Origin: Candidatus Desulfofervidaceae bacterium
Lineage (GTDB): Bacteria > Desulfobacterota > Desulfofervidia > Desulfofervidales > Desulfofervidaceae
NCBI GenBank assembly: GCA_027038965.1
Contig: JALWFG010000003.1
Location: forward strand, 1 to 60,209
Direction: 5' to 3'
Length of the DNA: 60,209 bases
Numbering within the stretch: position 1 is the stretch's first letter; each line of letters opens with the position of its first letter. Position numbers and translations under genes: made by a program. Below the pieces are notes generated by a model. It was given only the letters and a program-made list of their open reading frames with translations. It made no database searches and was not told the origin of the DNA. Of this stretch, positions 7,516-15,111 are shown in pieces.

Positions 7516-8865
7516 ATGTTTTCATTAAAGTTTAATATAAGGAATTTTGGCAACATAAAAGAGGCAGAGATAGAGCTTAAGCCTTTAACAGTTTTCATGG
7601 GCTTTAACAACACTGGAAAGACCTATCTCTCGTATCTGCTTTATGATTTGCTAAAATCAAGCCCCAATATTTCTTTCAACTTTGAGAGTAACCTTCAAGA
7701 CAGGGTCATAGAGGGATTGGTAAAAAACAAAAGCTATATGATAGACCTTGAAGAATACCTGAACAAGAACAAGACAAAGATAGAAAGAAAGATAAATGAT
7801 GCATGTAAAGATTTCGGGAAGAGAGTGTTGAACTCGAATCAATCATTTAAGGGTGCGGAGTTTGAGATTGAAAACATATTCAGCATGAAAGAACAGAATA
7901 AAGCTTCTACACGTGCTGAGCTTTACGGCAGAAATATAGAGGCTGTTTTTGAAGGAAATACAATAACCATAAGAACAAACAGAACTATAACCAGGAGAAA
8001 TTTGAGAAAGGGCTCAAACGCATACAAAACTTTCAAGAAGAGATTAGAGGATTTTTTAAATTTCTGTGTAAAAAACTTCCTATTCCCGGGAGAGGTATTC
8101 TTTCTTCCTGCAGAGAGGGCAACACTAATACAGGTGATGGATTACCTGGAGATTTTTACTTTTCCGCTTTCTTTGTTTGGAAATCTGGATAGCTTTAAAC
8201 TTCCTTCACCTATAATCGACTTCAAGCATTACTTTGAGTTTTACAGTTCAGGCAAGAGCTTTTTTGAAGATGTATCGAGTTTTCTTGAGTCTGAGGTATT
8301 GGGTGGAGAAGTGGAGATAATTCAGAAAAATAGCCCTTATTCAAAAAAAGTGATATATAAGTATAAAAACAATGAAATTGACATAAAAGCGGCGTCAAGC
8401 GGCGTCAAAGCTCTTTCGGGGCTTAATGTCCTGCTGAAAAAAAGGTTATCAAAGGGCGATGTTTTATTTATAGATGAGCCTGAGATTACACTCCATCCAA
8501 AAAACCAGATCAAACTTGTGGAAGCGTTTGGTATAGCCGTTAATAAGGGCCTAAACACTGTTATGGCTACGCATAGCCCATACATAGTTGACCACATAAA
8601 CAACTTGATTTTGGCTTATGAAGCTATAAATAAGGATAAAAAGGGTTCAATAAAGGTTTTAGAAGAGTATGGAATAAGACAGGAAAGCTTAATTGATCCT
8701 GACAAAGTGGCTGCGTATGAATTTAAAGAAAACGGAGAAGTTGTTGATGTTTTCAACAGGGATGAAGGGTTTATTAATTGGGAAACATTTGGAGAATATT
8801 CGGATAGGTTGTCTGAAATTGGTTATGAGCTAAACGAAGTTTTAAGAGAAAAGGATGAGCGTTAG
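7516..8865 (+). CDS. AAA_15/OLD-like ATPase of a two-gene ATPase-nuclease system
   Basis: 449 residues. Walker A GFNNTGKT near residue 33; mid-part FLPAERATL, frequent in AAA_15/AAA_21 proteins; ABC-type signature region SSGVKALSGL; Walker B DVLFIDEPEITLHPKNQ; and the H-loop MATHSPYIVDHINNL. These are the marks of SMC/ABC-like ATPases found in OLD, Septu, PARIS and related defence systems. ATG 7516 is chosen because GAAGGAAG precedes it. Low G+C unlike the flanking element genes, suggesting separate acquisition. Its stop overlaps the next gene by 11 nt, so both are made together. Confidence 0.75.
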   Translation: MFSLKFNIRNFGNIKEAEIELKPLTVFMGFNNTGKTYLSYLLYDLLKSSPNISFNFESNLQDRVIEGLVKNKSYMIDLEEYLNKNKTKIERKINDACKDFGKRVLNSNQSFKGAEFEIENIFSMKEQNKASTRAELYGRNIEAVFEGNTITIRTNRTITRRNLRKGSNAYKTFKKRLEDFLNFCVKNFLFPGEVFFLPAERATLIQVMDYLEIFTFPLSLFGNLDSFKLPSPIIDFKHYFEFYSSGKSFFEDVSSFLESEVLGGEVEIIQKNSPYSKKVIYKYKNNEIDIKAASSGVKALSGLNVLLKKRLSKGDVLFIDEPEITLHPKNQIKLVEAFGIAVNKGLNTVMATHSPYIVDHINNLILAYEAINKDKKGSIKVLEEYGIRQESLIDPDKVAAYEFKENGEVVDVFNRDEGFINWETFGEYSDRLSEIGYELNEVLREKDER

Positions 8866-9319
8866 CCTGAAACAGTTTTTCAACGATAAAGGCGTGTGTA
8901 CTTTGTTTTCCAATTTAGTCGTTAAAACATCCTTGAAAGATAAAGGTAGTGGAGGAGCGGGTTTTAACTTCAATAAAGAAGAAAATGAACTTTTTTTGCC
9001 AATTAAATTAGATGGTGGATTGTTTAAGCAACAGACAGGCAAGATAGCCGATTTTTTAATTTATTACAAGAGCGAAAACTCGAATCTAAAGGTGGTTATA
9101 CTTGAATTGAAGGGCAAAGTTAAAAATAGAAGACCAGAGGAGCAGGTTGAATCGACAATACAACTAATCAAGAATAATCATTCTTTCATGATCCCAGAAA
9201 GTGCCAAAATCCTTAAAATAGTAAAGGTAAGAAGTTCATCCCCGAAGATGAATAAAAAGAAAAGCGATATTCTTTATATTTCTAACGACAATAAGATTGC
9301 AAAAGTGATCAGGGGTTAA
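8855..9319 (+). CDS. small PD-(D/E)xK-like protein, partner of the ATPase
   Basis: 154 residues. The central block KIADFLIYYKSENSNLKVVILELKGK shows an Asp followed, after a strand, by E-L-K, the D...ExK pattern of PD-(D/E)xK nucleases; EEQVESTIQLIK then forms a helix. Not matched to a named family. It starts inside the ATPase stop region (translational coupling). A degenerate copy of its first 35 codons lies at 15112-15219 with a 24-bp insertion. Inference: nuclease effector triggered or released by the ATPase. Nuclease assignment rests on one motif. Confidence 0.6.
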   Translation: MSVSLKQFFNDKGVCTLFSNLVVKTSLKDKGSGGAGFNFNKEENELFLPIKLDGGLFKQQTGKIADFLIYYKSENSNLKVVILELKGKVKNRRPEEQVESTIQLIKNNHSFMIPESAKILKIVKVRSSSPKMNKKKSDILYISNDNKIAKVIRG

Positions 9320-9351
9320 ATTCTTTAGATTACTTGTAGGTTAAATCTGAA

Positions 9352-9567
9352 ATGTCATTTATGGAGAGAGTAAAGCAAAGCGAAGTGAAGGACAGAGAAA
9401 GACTGCTGAAGCTGCTCCACAGGAACTCTTTTAAATATGCCCCTGATAAAAGGTTTAAGCTCACCTGTGGTGCACAGAGCGATGTTTACTTTGACTGCAA
9501 AAGAACCAGTCTGACCTCTGAAGGTTTGATGCTAATAGGGAAACTGCTCTATTTAACTTTGCAATAA
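9352..9567 (+). pseudogene. orotate phosphoribosyltransferase, N-terminal fragment
   Basis: 71 residues. The part RLLKLLHRNSFKYAPD...LTCGAQSDVYFDCKRTSLTSEG.MLIGKLLY matches the first third of PyrE (the SG..S.YYFD.K block). The PRPP-binding loop and catalytic loop are absent; the frame ends at TAA. A leftover of a housekeeping gene, presumably replaced or still present elsewhere. 9568-9666 contains only a short hairpin CTCTCCTTT/AAAGGAGAG (9630-9650). Confidence 0.65.
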
Positions 9568-9666
9568 ATCAAGTATAGAAGGTATTTTTTGCGATATATA
9601 TAGTTTGTTCTTAGAACCGTGCTGTATCTCTCCTTTAAAAAGGAGAGGATTAGCGCAAAATTTATC

Positions 9667-10822
9667 CTAAACTTCCTCTGAAGTTCCGCGATTTTTCCTT
9701 TCTTTGAAAAATAATTCTTTAAATTGTTGAGCAGATGAGCGAGCTATTTCCTTAAGTCCGGGAATAAAATGATATTTATCAATTTCTTTTATTGGGGTCC
9801 ATTTAACAATGTCATGTTCTTCGCCCTCTTCTTTAAGAGAGGAATCATCCACACAATAGCAAATAAATCTCAAGCCTGGGATTAAGGCTCTCTCTTCCCT
9901 GGGAGGTATGCTGTAAGTAGCAAAAGGGGCTAACACTTCAACTTTTATTCCGAACTCTTCCCAGAGCTGCCTTTTAATAGCACCTTCAAAGGTTTCTCCC
10001 CTGTGAACCTGACCGCCTCCGAACTCCCAGAGCCCTGGATATAACTCTCTGGTTTCCTTCCTTTTTCCAGCAAGAATATAAATCTCACCATTTTCTTCTT
10101 TAAAACACAGAGCTGCCACGTGTACTTCTATATGGTGCTGAAACTCCTCTCGTCTGCCCGGACTTTTTAAAGGAATCTCTTTAACTTGAGGAGAAAAAGC
10201 CGCCTTAATAGGAGGAAAACCTTTAGGTATTATTTCATTTATAACATAATTTTGGCTTTTGAGAGTTTGCTCTAAAAAGGGTAAACTTTCCACATCTATA
10301 ACTATTCCCTGCGGACGAGCGACACCACATAATCTTGAAGCTAGATTAATAGCATTACCAAAAAAGTCAATCTTTTTGTTACCATCTTCAAGGTAAATTA
10401 CTTTTAAAATACCGAAAGATATACCTATGCCAATAGCCAAAGATTCGGCTCTCCCCCAGCTTCAGAGATAGGCTTGATAATCTTTTGCGAAAATTGAGAG
10501 GGAATTTTTTCGCAAATTGCTGAAACTGTTTTCTCTATCTTTTCTCTATCTTCTCCAGTCAAAATTTCATCGTTCAGTCTTTGCGGAGAATCTTCAGGAA
10601 CCTCTTTTAAACCAAAAATAAACAGACCACCATCCCCCAACGGTTTAAAAAGGGAATTTTCTTTATTTTTTTCGTGATAAAAATCTGTTTTTAACTCTAA
10701 AAACTTTTCCTGCAGGAATTTATAAAAACGACTTACCAATATCGGTGCGTAAGCTTCATTTTTTTAGCCCATTTAGAAAAATTCCTGATGTCTATATTAA
10801 TTACAGCCCCTAATACCCACAT
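9667..10822 (-). pseudogene. class III nucleotide cyclase domain fused to Nudix hydrolase, two frameshifts
   Basis: Reading from ATG 10822 (AGGAGGAG upstream): GAVINIDIRNFSKWAKK carries the first metal Asp; then in the next frame LFKPLGDGGLFIFGL with the second Asp; then in a third frame IDFFGNAINLASRLCG, the cyclase C-terminal half. From about residue 230 follows a Nudix domain with GGQVHRGETFEGAIKRQLWEEFGI; the usual R-E of the Nudix box is R-Q here. Frame breaks fall at a 7-A run (10759-10765) and a 5-G run (10453-10457), each needing one extra base. Either a decayed gene or sequence errors. The cyclase-Nudix fusion is unusual. Confidence 0.65.
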
Positions 10823-10918
10823 AATTAACTCCTCCTGTCTTAATTTGAGGAAACTCTGATCAATTTAGCCATTTTACGAGATTATACATAATCTTACCCG
10901 ATATGTCACTAAAAAAAT

Positions 10919-11083
10919 GGAGGCTTTTTACCAATTGGTCCTGAAGGTGGACTAAGTCCAGAGGAAATTAAAGAAATGCTTGGTTTAGGATTTATTTCTG
11001 TCCGCCCTGGGTCCTATGTTTTGAGGGCCGAAACAGCGGCTGTAGCTGGATTGGCTATTATCCAGGCTACCTTAGAAGATTAG
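10919..11083 (+). pseudogene. rsmE 3' fragment (16S rRNA m3U1498 methyltransferase)
   Basis: 54 codons reading GGFLPIGPEGGLSPEEIKEM... then SYVLRAETAAVAGLAIIQ, the SAM-binding knot end of RsmE (IGPEGG and LR.ETA motifs). No start or upstream part. The N-terminal part lies downstream at 12180-12422, so the order is reversed relative to an intact gene. Confidence 0.7.
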
Positions 11084-11119
11084 CTCTTATTTATTACCTT
11101 GTATTTATTTACGCCTTGT

Positions 11120-11310
11120 TAGCATGCTCGTAGCATTGTTTAGCATTGCCAGTAGTATGCGGGTAGCATTGCTCATTTCTGCTAACAGCATGCTCGTAGC
11201 ATTGTTGTCCTGCGGACAAGTAGTATCATCGTTAGATACTACTTTTTATTTCTGTTTCTGTTACCAGGACCACCAGTAGTCTCCTGGTAGTCTACTGGGA
11301 GACTACTGGT
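11120..11310. repeat. nested short repeats and hairpins
   Basis: Repeats of AGCATGCTCGTAGCATTGTT (11122-11142, 11182-11202) with partial copies between; then GTCCTGCGGAC; then GTAGTATC/GATACTAC followed by TTTTT (11220-11247), a plausible terminator; then CCAGTAGTCTCC and its complement GGGAGACTACTGG around 11270-11305. No coding sequence. It looks like an area where small palindromes have accumulated. From 11310 to 11430 nothing is recognised. Confidence 0.55.
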
Positions 11311-11430
11311 AGGCTACCGTCTTTTTCACAGAAGAAGGCCCAACATCTTGTGGTATTGAGGGCCAACGATTCCCCAGGATATTGTGTTTTGTTTTTTGCA
11401 AAGTGCTTTTCTTATAGTTTTCTTTCACAG

Positions 11431-11450
11431 ATCATCATGGTTACGCCGAC
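11431..11450 (+). repeat. 20-bp direct repeat flanking the TA module, copy 1
   Basis: ATCATCATGGTTACGCCGAC occurs here and again, identically, at 12179-12198, where it is the first part of the rsmE 5' fragment. The segment between carries the antitoxin-like gene and yoeB, so the repeats bracket an inserted cassette. Confidence 0.75.
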
Positions 11451-11577
11451 CTTAATAAGCTTGAGCCTTTGTTAAGCATTCAATACCAGATACCAAAAGA
11501 GAAGCTGTTAGAGGTCTCCAAAAAATGTTGAAAAAAGAAACCAAAACTGTTAGACTAAAAAAGAGAGGGAAATAATC

Positions 11578-11886
11578 ATGATCAGAGCAAATACAATGAG
11601 AAGTTTGGATGTAACCTTTACAAAAGATAACAAAGTGGCTTTACCTAGAGAAGCCCTTCTTTCTATTTTGAAGGAGCTTTTAGAATGGGATCCCTCCAAT
11701 TATGAGCTTGCAGTTTTATTTGTGGCCGTGAGGGATGGAAAGAGGGTTGCAGAGGTGGAAAAAGAAATAGAAGAAGAAACCGGCTATCTCATGGGCAGTG
11801 AGGTAATGAAAAAAAGATTGCTGGAAGCGATGAGTCGGAAAGAAGGTATACCTTATGAGGCCATCCGAGAGAAGTTTGGAATTTGA
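11578..11886 (+). CDS. putative antitoxin paired with YoeB
   Basis: 102 residues starting with RSLDVTFTKDNKVALPREALLSILKEL and ending EGIPYEAIREKFGI. GAGAGGGAAAT precedes the ATG. It overlaps the YoeB-like gene by 32 nt on the same strand, the usual antitoxin-first arrangement, but I do not recognise a Phd/YefM N-terminus, so the antitoxin role rests on position. A short remnant ending LKKRGK stop lies immediately upstream (11500-11574). Confidence 0.5.
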   Translation: MIRANTMRSLDVTFTKDNKVALPREALLSILKELLEWDPSNYELAVLFVAVRDGKRVAEVEKEIEEETGYLMGSEVMKKRLLEAMSRKEGIPYEAIREKFGI

Positions 11887-12124
11887 TCCCTATGGTTTTG
11901 AAGATTTCGTCTGGTGGATAGAAAAAGACCGAAAGACCGCTCTAAAAATTGCCAAGCTCATTAAGGCTACTTTAAAAGACCCCTTTGGGGGAATAGGCAA
12001 GCCTGAACCTTTGAAACACGAACTCACCGGCGCCTGATCAAGGCGTATAGATAAAGAACATCGGTTGGTATATCAGGTCCTAAAAGACAAAATCAGAATT
12101 TTATCCTGTCGTTATCATTACTAA
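11855..12124 (+). pseudogene. YoeB-family toxin with TGA in place of conserved Trp
   Basis: Translation gives FDPYGFEDFVWWIEKDRKTA, DPFGGIGKPEPLKHELTGA, then TGA (12034-12036), then SRRIDKEHRLVYQV and the YoeB end LSCRYHY. YoeB proteins have G.WSRRI at this spot, so a single TGG to TGA change explains the stop. The rest, including the catalytic-type SRRI.KEHRLVY and terminal RYHY, is intact downstream. The truncated 60-residue product would lack the active site. Loss of the toxin while the antitoxin-like gene stays open is the expected direction of decay. Confidence 0.8.
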
Positions 12125-12179
12125 ACACTCCTGGTGTTTTTCTGTCCAATAGGTCCACCCTTATTCCTTCAACCCGCTA

Positions 12180-12422
12180 TCATCATGGTTACGCCGACAT
12201 GAGAAAAATGGTCTTATAGAATGCCTTGATGGGCAAGGGCATCAATATATAGGAAAAATCATTGACATCAAAAGGAATAGGGCAGAAATAGAGATTATAA
12301 AAAGGAACTTCTTTCCATCCCCTCAAACAAAGATAAGACTCATCATTTCCCTTCTTAAAAACAGGGCTATGGAAATGGTTGTTCAAAAGGCCACCGAATT
12401 GGTGCCTCTCCCCCCGCCCTAA
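12180..12422 (+). pseudogene. rsmE 5'/middle fragment
   Basis: 81 codons in one frame: HEKNGLIECLDGQGHQYIGKI, then IEIIKRNFFPS and RAMEMVVQKATELVP. This is the PUA-like N-terminal domain and the start of the knot domain of RsmE (..QKATELGV..). It stops at TAA after a run of prolines. The true N-terminus is missing; the first codons are the second copy of the 20-bp direct repeat. Complements the 3' fragment at 10919-11083. Confidence 0.65.
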
Positions 12423-12673
12423 CGGGTTTTTTGAATAGATATCCGTATGTTATGTAAAGATTTGGACGGGACATGCAAAGTTTTTTCGCTATCTGTGTTT
12501 TCGTATACCCGTTCTCAAGCAAACGCTTGATTTCCCTGGCTTTTTCTTCCTTCTTTTTGAAAATTGTATCTTTTTGTGCTATTGTTTTTATAAACAGTTT
12601 TCCAAGTTCTCTCTGGTGCGGCGGCTGCGGCTGCCGTGCCTTTCTCCCACATTGCAAACATTGCGAAAAACAT
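12367..12673 (-). pseudogene. third replication-operon remnant joined to a small HTH gene
   Basis: From ATG 12673 the sequence reads FAMWEKGTAAAAAAPERT...NST.RYNFQ, matching the start of the 2943-4583 helicase (MMWGKTGAAAAAPVRDD...KKKYNFQ); the helicase frame soon stops. In the neighbouring frame (open 12657-12367) KKEEKAREIKRLLENGYTKTQIAKKLCMSRPNLY forms a resolvase-type helix-turn-helix. Upstream AKISNNLGV stop resembles the end of the excisionase-like gene (KLENLGL stop). So this is a leftover of a third helicase operon fused to an HTH gene that has a relative at 12878-13210. Confidence 0.5.
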
Positions 12674-12764
12674 CCTCACCTTTCCTAAACTCCCAGGTTA
12701 TTTGAGATTTTCGCAGGTTGCTGCTGAGATCGTTTGCAAAAAACGCGTGAAGTTTTGTGAAAAT

Positions 12765-12845
12765 TTCCTTTCCTCTTTCTTTCTTCTCTTCTTTTCTTCC
12801 TTTTCTTTTCTTTTCCTCTCCTCCTCCCTACCCCACCCCCCACCC
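12765..12845 (+). repeat. polypyrimidine tract (about 80 bp)
   Basis: Almost pure C/T on the plus strand (cctttcctctttctttcttc and onward, ending in C-rich cccaccccccaccc). Next to it AGGGACAG/CTGTCCCT forms a hairpin (12851-12871). Strong strand asymmetry; such tracts can form triplexes. No gene. Confidence 0.6.
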
Positions 12846-12877
12846 TAACAAGGGACAGCTTTGCTGTCCCTCCTGCC

Positions 12878-13210
12878 CTAAAGGGTAAGGGGTGGTATTA
12901 TATCAATGAAAGTTCCTCTTTTTTTTAAAAAAATCCGTGGAATATTGGGGTTGTAACACGCATTTTCTTTTCGCTTTTTTGCTATTTTTTGCTGAACAAA
13001 ACAAATGGGCATAGGTTTTGAAAGATTCCGCTTCGAGATGCCCAGCCGACGGGCAATTTTCTCCTTGCTGTATCCTTCCCGCCAGAGACGCCTAATCTTT
13101 TCTTCCTTTTCTTCTTTTTGGGCTTGGCGGATTTTTTCGCAGGTATTCCGTGTGGAAGGACATTTGTACAGCTTGCCCGCTTCTTTAAGCCCCAGCCCTC
13201 TTTTCTCAGC
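12878..13210 (-). pseudogene. small HTH protein remnant
   Basis: Open frame without a start codon reading KCPSTRNTCEKIRQAQ, KEEKEEKIRRLWREGYSKEKIARRLGISKRNL, then unrelated residues to TAG 12878. The REGYSKEKIARRLGISKRNL part is a helix-turn-helix close to NGYTKTQIAKKLCMSRPNLY at 12367-12657. Both are probably broken copies of one element regulator. Confidence 0.45.
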
Positions 13211-13457
13211 TTAACAATTCCTCAGGTGTCCAAAGCTTTTTTTGAGGACGCTTTTCCTTTTCGTGAATTTCAAATTCCAAACCGAGAAGATCCAGTAAAC
13301 GGCAAATTGTTCCAAAGGCTACAAGTGGTGCGCGTCCAGCTTCAATCTTTGAAAGTGTAGCCCGAGCTATTCCTGCCCTAAAGGCCAGGGCTTCCTGGGT
13401 TAAACCAAGTTTTCGACGTCTTTCGCGTATCTTCTTTCCAAGGGCCTCGCAGTTCAT
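13206..13457 (-). CDS. hipB: HipB-like XRE-family antitoxin
   Basis: 83 residues with a Cro/XRE helix-turn-helix: LGKKIRERRRKLGLTQEALAFRAGIARATLSKIEAGR, then FGTICRLLDLLGLEFEI. It lies downstream of hipA with an 80-nt overlap, the reverse of the usual hipB-hipA order. Known role: binds operators and the HipA kinase. The overlap means hipB translation probably depends on hipA translation, which is odd for an antitoxin. Confidence 0.85.
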   Translation of the reverse strand: MNCEALGKKIRERRRKLGLTQEALAFRAGIARATLSKIEAGRAPLVAFGTICRLLDLLGLEFEIHEKEKRPQKKLWTPEELLS

Positions 13458-14658
13458 GCGGCAGCTCCTTCACAGTGTTCTTGAGGTTTGCTCCAAGTGA
13501 AAACTCAAGTATGGTTTCAAATCGGTCGTAGAGTTTCTTCCATTCAGGACGGTTCTTTTTAAGGGTCCGCACTTTGATGAGCAGGTCTTCCGCAGCCGTA
13601 AGACAGTCCTCAAAAAGTTCACGAACTCGTTTTGCAGAAAACCCACAGGCAAGTCTTCCAAACTCTTCAAGCTTTGATCTTGAAAACCACACCTTCCTTC
13701 CGAACATGGTAAGTGCTGGTTGATCCGTCGGATCGTAAATCCAGGTGCAAACCACATCGTAAACCGGGGCCAGGCGTACATCGTTTGCATAAGGATACGA
13801 ATAAAGCACACCGAAGTTTTTAAGGTGTGCATCACCGTTCTTGAGGAGGAAGTTCATCACAAGGAGTTTAAAAAATCGTTCAAGGTCCTTTTCAGGGTTA
13901 GCAGAAATTTTCCGCAGAGCTTTTGCTACAGCCTCATAAGATCCGTCGTACTTGCGTTCCCTGGTTTTCCAAAAAAGTGAGGCGAACTCCTCAAAACCAA
14001 AAGGGCTTTCTCCTAAATCAAACCGTTCAATCACAAAAAGCCGTCCGTGCTGAGAGAGCCAGAACCTGGGCACTTCAAGCCCTGCTTTAACACAGGCAAG
14101 TAAGGAAAGCCGTTCATTTTCCGTAAGGAGAAAGAATTGTTTTCCAAAAGCCTTAACGACAAACTTTTTCGTGCGCAGAGCACCTTTCTCGTCATCTTCA
14201 AATTCGGCCAGCACCTTGGGCTGAACGCCTCCAAGCGGCGAAGCGGTAAGGAATGCTCGCACCAATTCCTGGAAAATGCCGGAAAAGTCGTCTTTAAGGA
14301 CTTCTGAAAGCCTAAAAATCGGTTTTGGGGACTTTGGGGACGTGGTCTTTTCTTCAACTTTAAAAGTGAGGAACCCCTCAACGGCCGGAGCCAGTGTTTT
14401 GAAAATATCAAATTCCTCAAAAACCTCAAAACGCTTGGCAAGCATATCCCGTAATACCCGATAGAGCCACCCTTCTGGCATAAACTGGTCAAAAACCGGA
14501 ATAAAGTCCACGTAAGACACATAGCTTTTTGGGGTATACGGCATTACCAGGGAAACTGGATTGTCCTGTAAATAGTTAAAAATGTGTTCCTTAGACTCAG
14601 AAAGATAGTGATACTCTCCCGAAAACTCACTGCCTGCAAAAACCTCAATTTTGCTCAT
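13378..14658 (-). CDS. hipA: HipA-like Ser/Thr kinase toxin
   Basis: 426 residues. N-terminal couple domain (VFAGSEFSGEYHYLSE, FDQFMPEGWLYRVLRDML); central HipA kinase with SPLGGVQPKVLAEF and FVVKAFG; catalytic loop NFLLKNGDAHLKNFGVLY; metal-binding LAPVYDVVCTW. All key residues are present, so it is probably active. Known family activity: phosphorylates glutamyl-tRNA synthetase or similar targets and causes growth arrest. ATG 14658 preferred over an in-frame GTG at 14676; neither has a clear ribosome site. The 3' end runs 80 nt into hipB. Confidence 0.85.
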   Translation of the reverse strand: MSKIEVFAGSEFSGEYHYLSESKEHIFNYLQDNPVSLVMPYTPKSYVSYVDFIPVFDQFMPEGWLYRVLRDMLAKRFEVFEEFDIFKTLAPAVEGFLTFKVEEKTTSPKSPKPIFRLSEVLKDDFSGIFQELVRAFLTASPLGGVQPKVLAEFEDDEKGALRTKKFVVKAFGKQFFLLTENERLSLLACVKAGLEVPRFWLSQHGRLFVIERFDLGESPFGFEEFASLFWKTRERKYDGSYEAVAKALRKISANPEKDLERFFKLLVMNFLLKNGDAHLKNFGVLYSYPYANDVRLAPVYDVVCTWIYDPTDQPALTMFGRKVWFSRSKLEEFGRLACGFSAKRVRELFEDCLTAAEDLLIKVRTLKKNRPEWKKLYDRFETILEFSLGANLKNTVKELPHELRGPWKEDTRKTSKTWFNPGSPGL

Positions 14659-14859
14659 ATTATTTATCAATAACACATTTGAGGCTATTTGTCAAAATAT
14701 ACAGACAAAATTGCTTGAAAATTTCTTTCCATCACCTCAACATCATCACAGCCTCTGTCTGCCAAGGGTGGAGAGGGAGTTATCCTAAGGAAATGCAGAA
14801 ACAGAGCGGATGATGCGGACGATAAAGGAAGAGGTTATTTGGCTGCATGAATTTACAAG

Positions 14860-14885
14860 CCCCGTTGAATAATAATTTACCGGGG
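14860..14885. repeat. degenerate palindromic element, family A, inside IS3 fragment
   Basis: CCCCGTTGAAT ... ATTTACCGGGG. It interrupts the transposase reading frame without shifting it. Arms are imperfect; it is probably an old copy of the palindromes at 441-475 and 14978-15007. Confidence 0.6.
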
Positions 14886-14977
14886 CAAGTCTGGCAGAAG
14901 CAGGGAAGGTGGTAGGGGAATGGATCGGAAGATACAACCGCGAATATGTCCATTCGGCTTTGGGCTATTTAAGCCCG

Positions 14978-15007
14978 ACCCGTGAAATAGTCAGTTATTT
15001 CACGGGT
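14978..15007. repeat. palindromic element, family A, end of IS3 fragment
   Basis: ACCCGTGAAATA (14978-14989), loop GTCAGT, TATTTCACGGGT (14996-15007), 12-bp perfect arms. Encodes TREIVSYFTG in frame with the transposase. Confidence 0.85.
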
Positions 15008-15111
15008 CCCGCTTGAAAGGAGGCTGCTGGGCTGTAAAAAATTTTATTATTATCGAATTTCCATATTGCCTTGGGCCCCCTCTCTATGGCCCTGTCAGAA
15101 GGCATGTAAGG

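Larger units (their letters stand above)
14789..15016 (+). pseudogene. IS3-family transposase (OrfB) C-terminal fragment
   Basis: One frame of 76 codons: GNAETERMMRTIKEEVIWLHEFTS, then PVE-stop-stop-FTG, then LAEAGKVVGEWIGRYNREYVHSALGYLSP and TREIVSYFTGPA stop. The RTIKEE..W and YN.E..HSALGYLSP blocks are the end of the IS3 integrase core. The frame is kept across the two stops because they lie in a 24-26 bp palindromic insertion (14860-14885). A second palindrome supplies the last codons. Confidence 0.75.

Noticed and set aside
12034-12036. TGA in yoeB as a selenocysteine codon
   Set aside because: The family has Trp here, no selenoprotein of this type is known to me, and no convincing hairpin was seen just downstream.
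12765-12845. Glu/Arg/Lys-rich coding on the minus strand of the polypyrimidine tract
   Set aside because: Low-complexity composition alone opens the frame; no start, ribosome site or recognisable protein.
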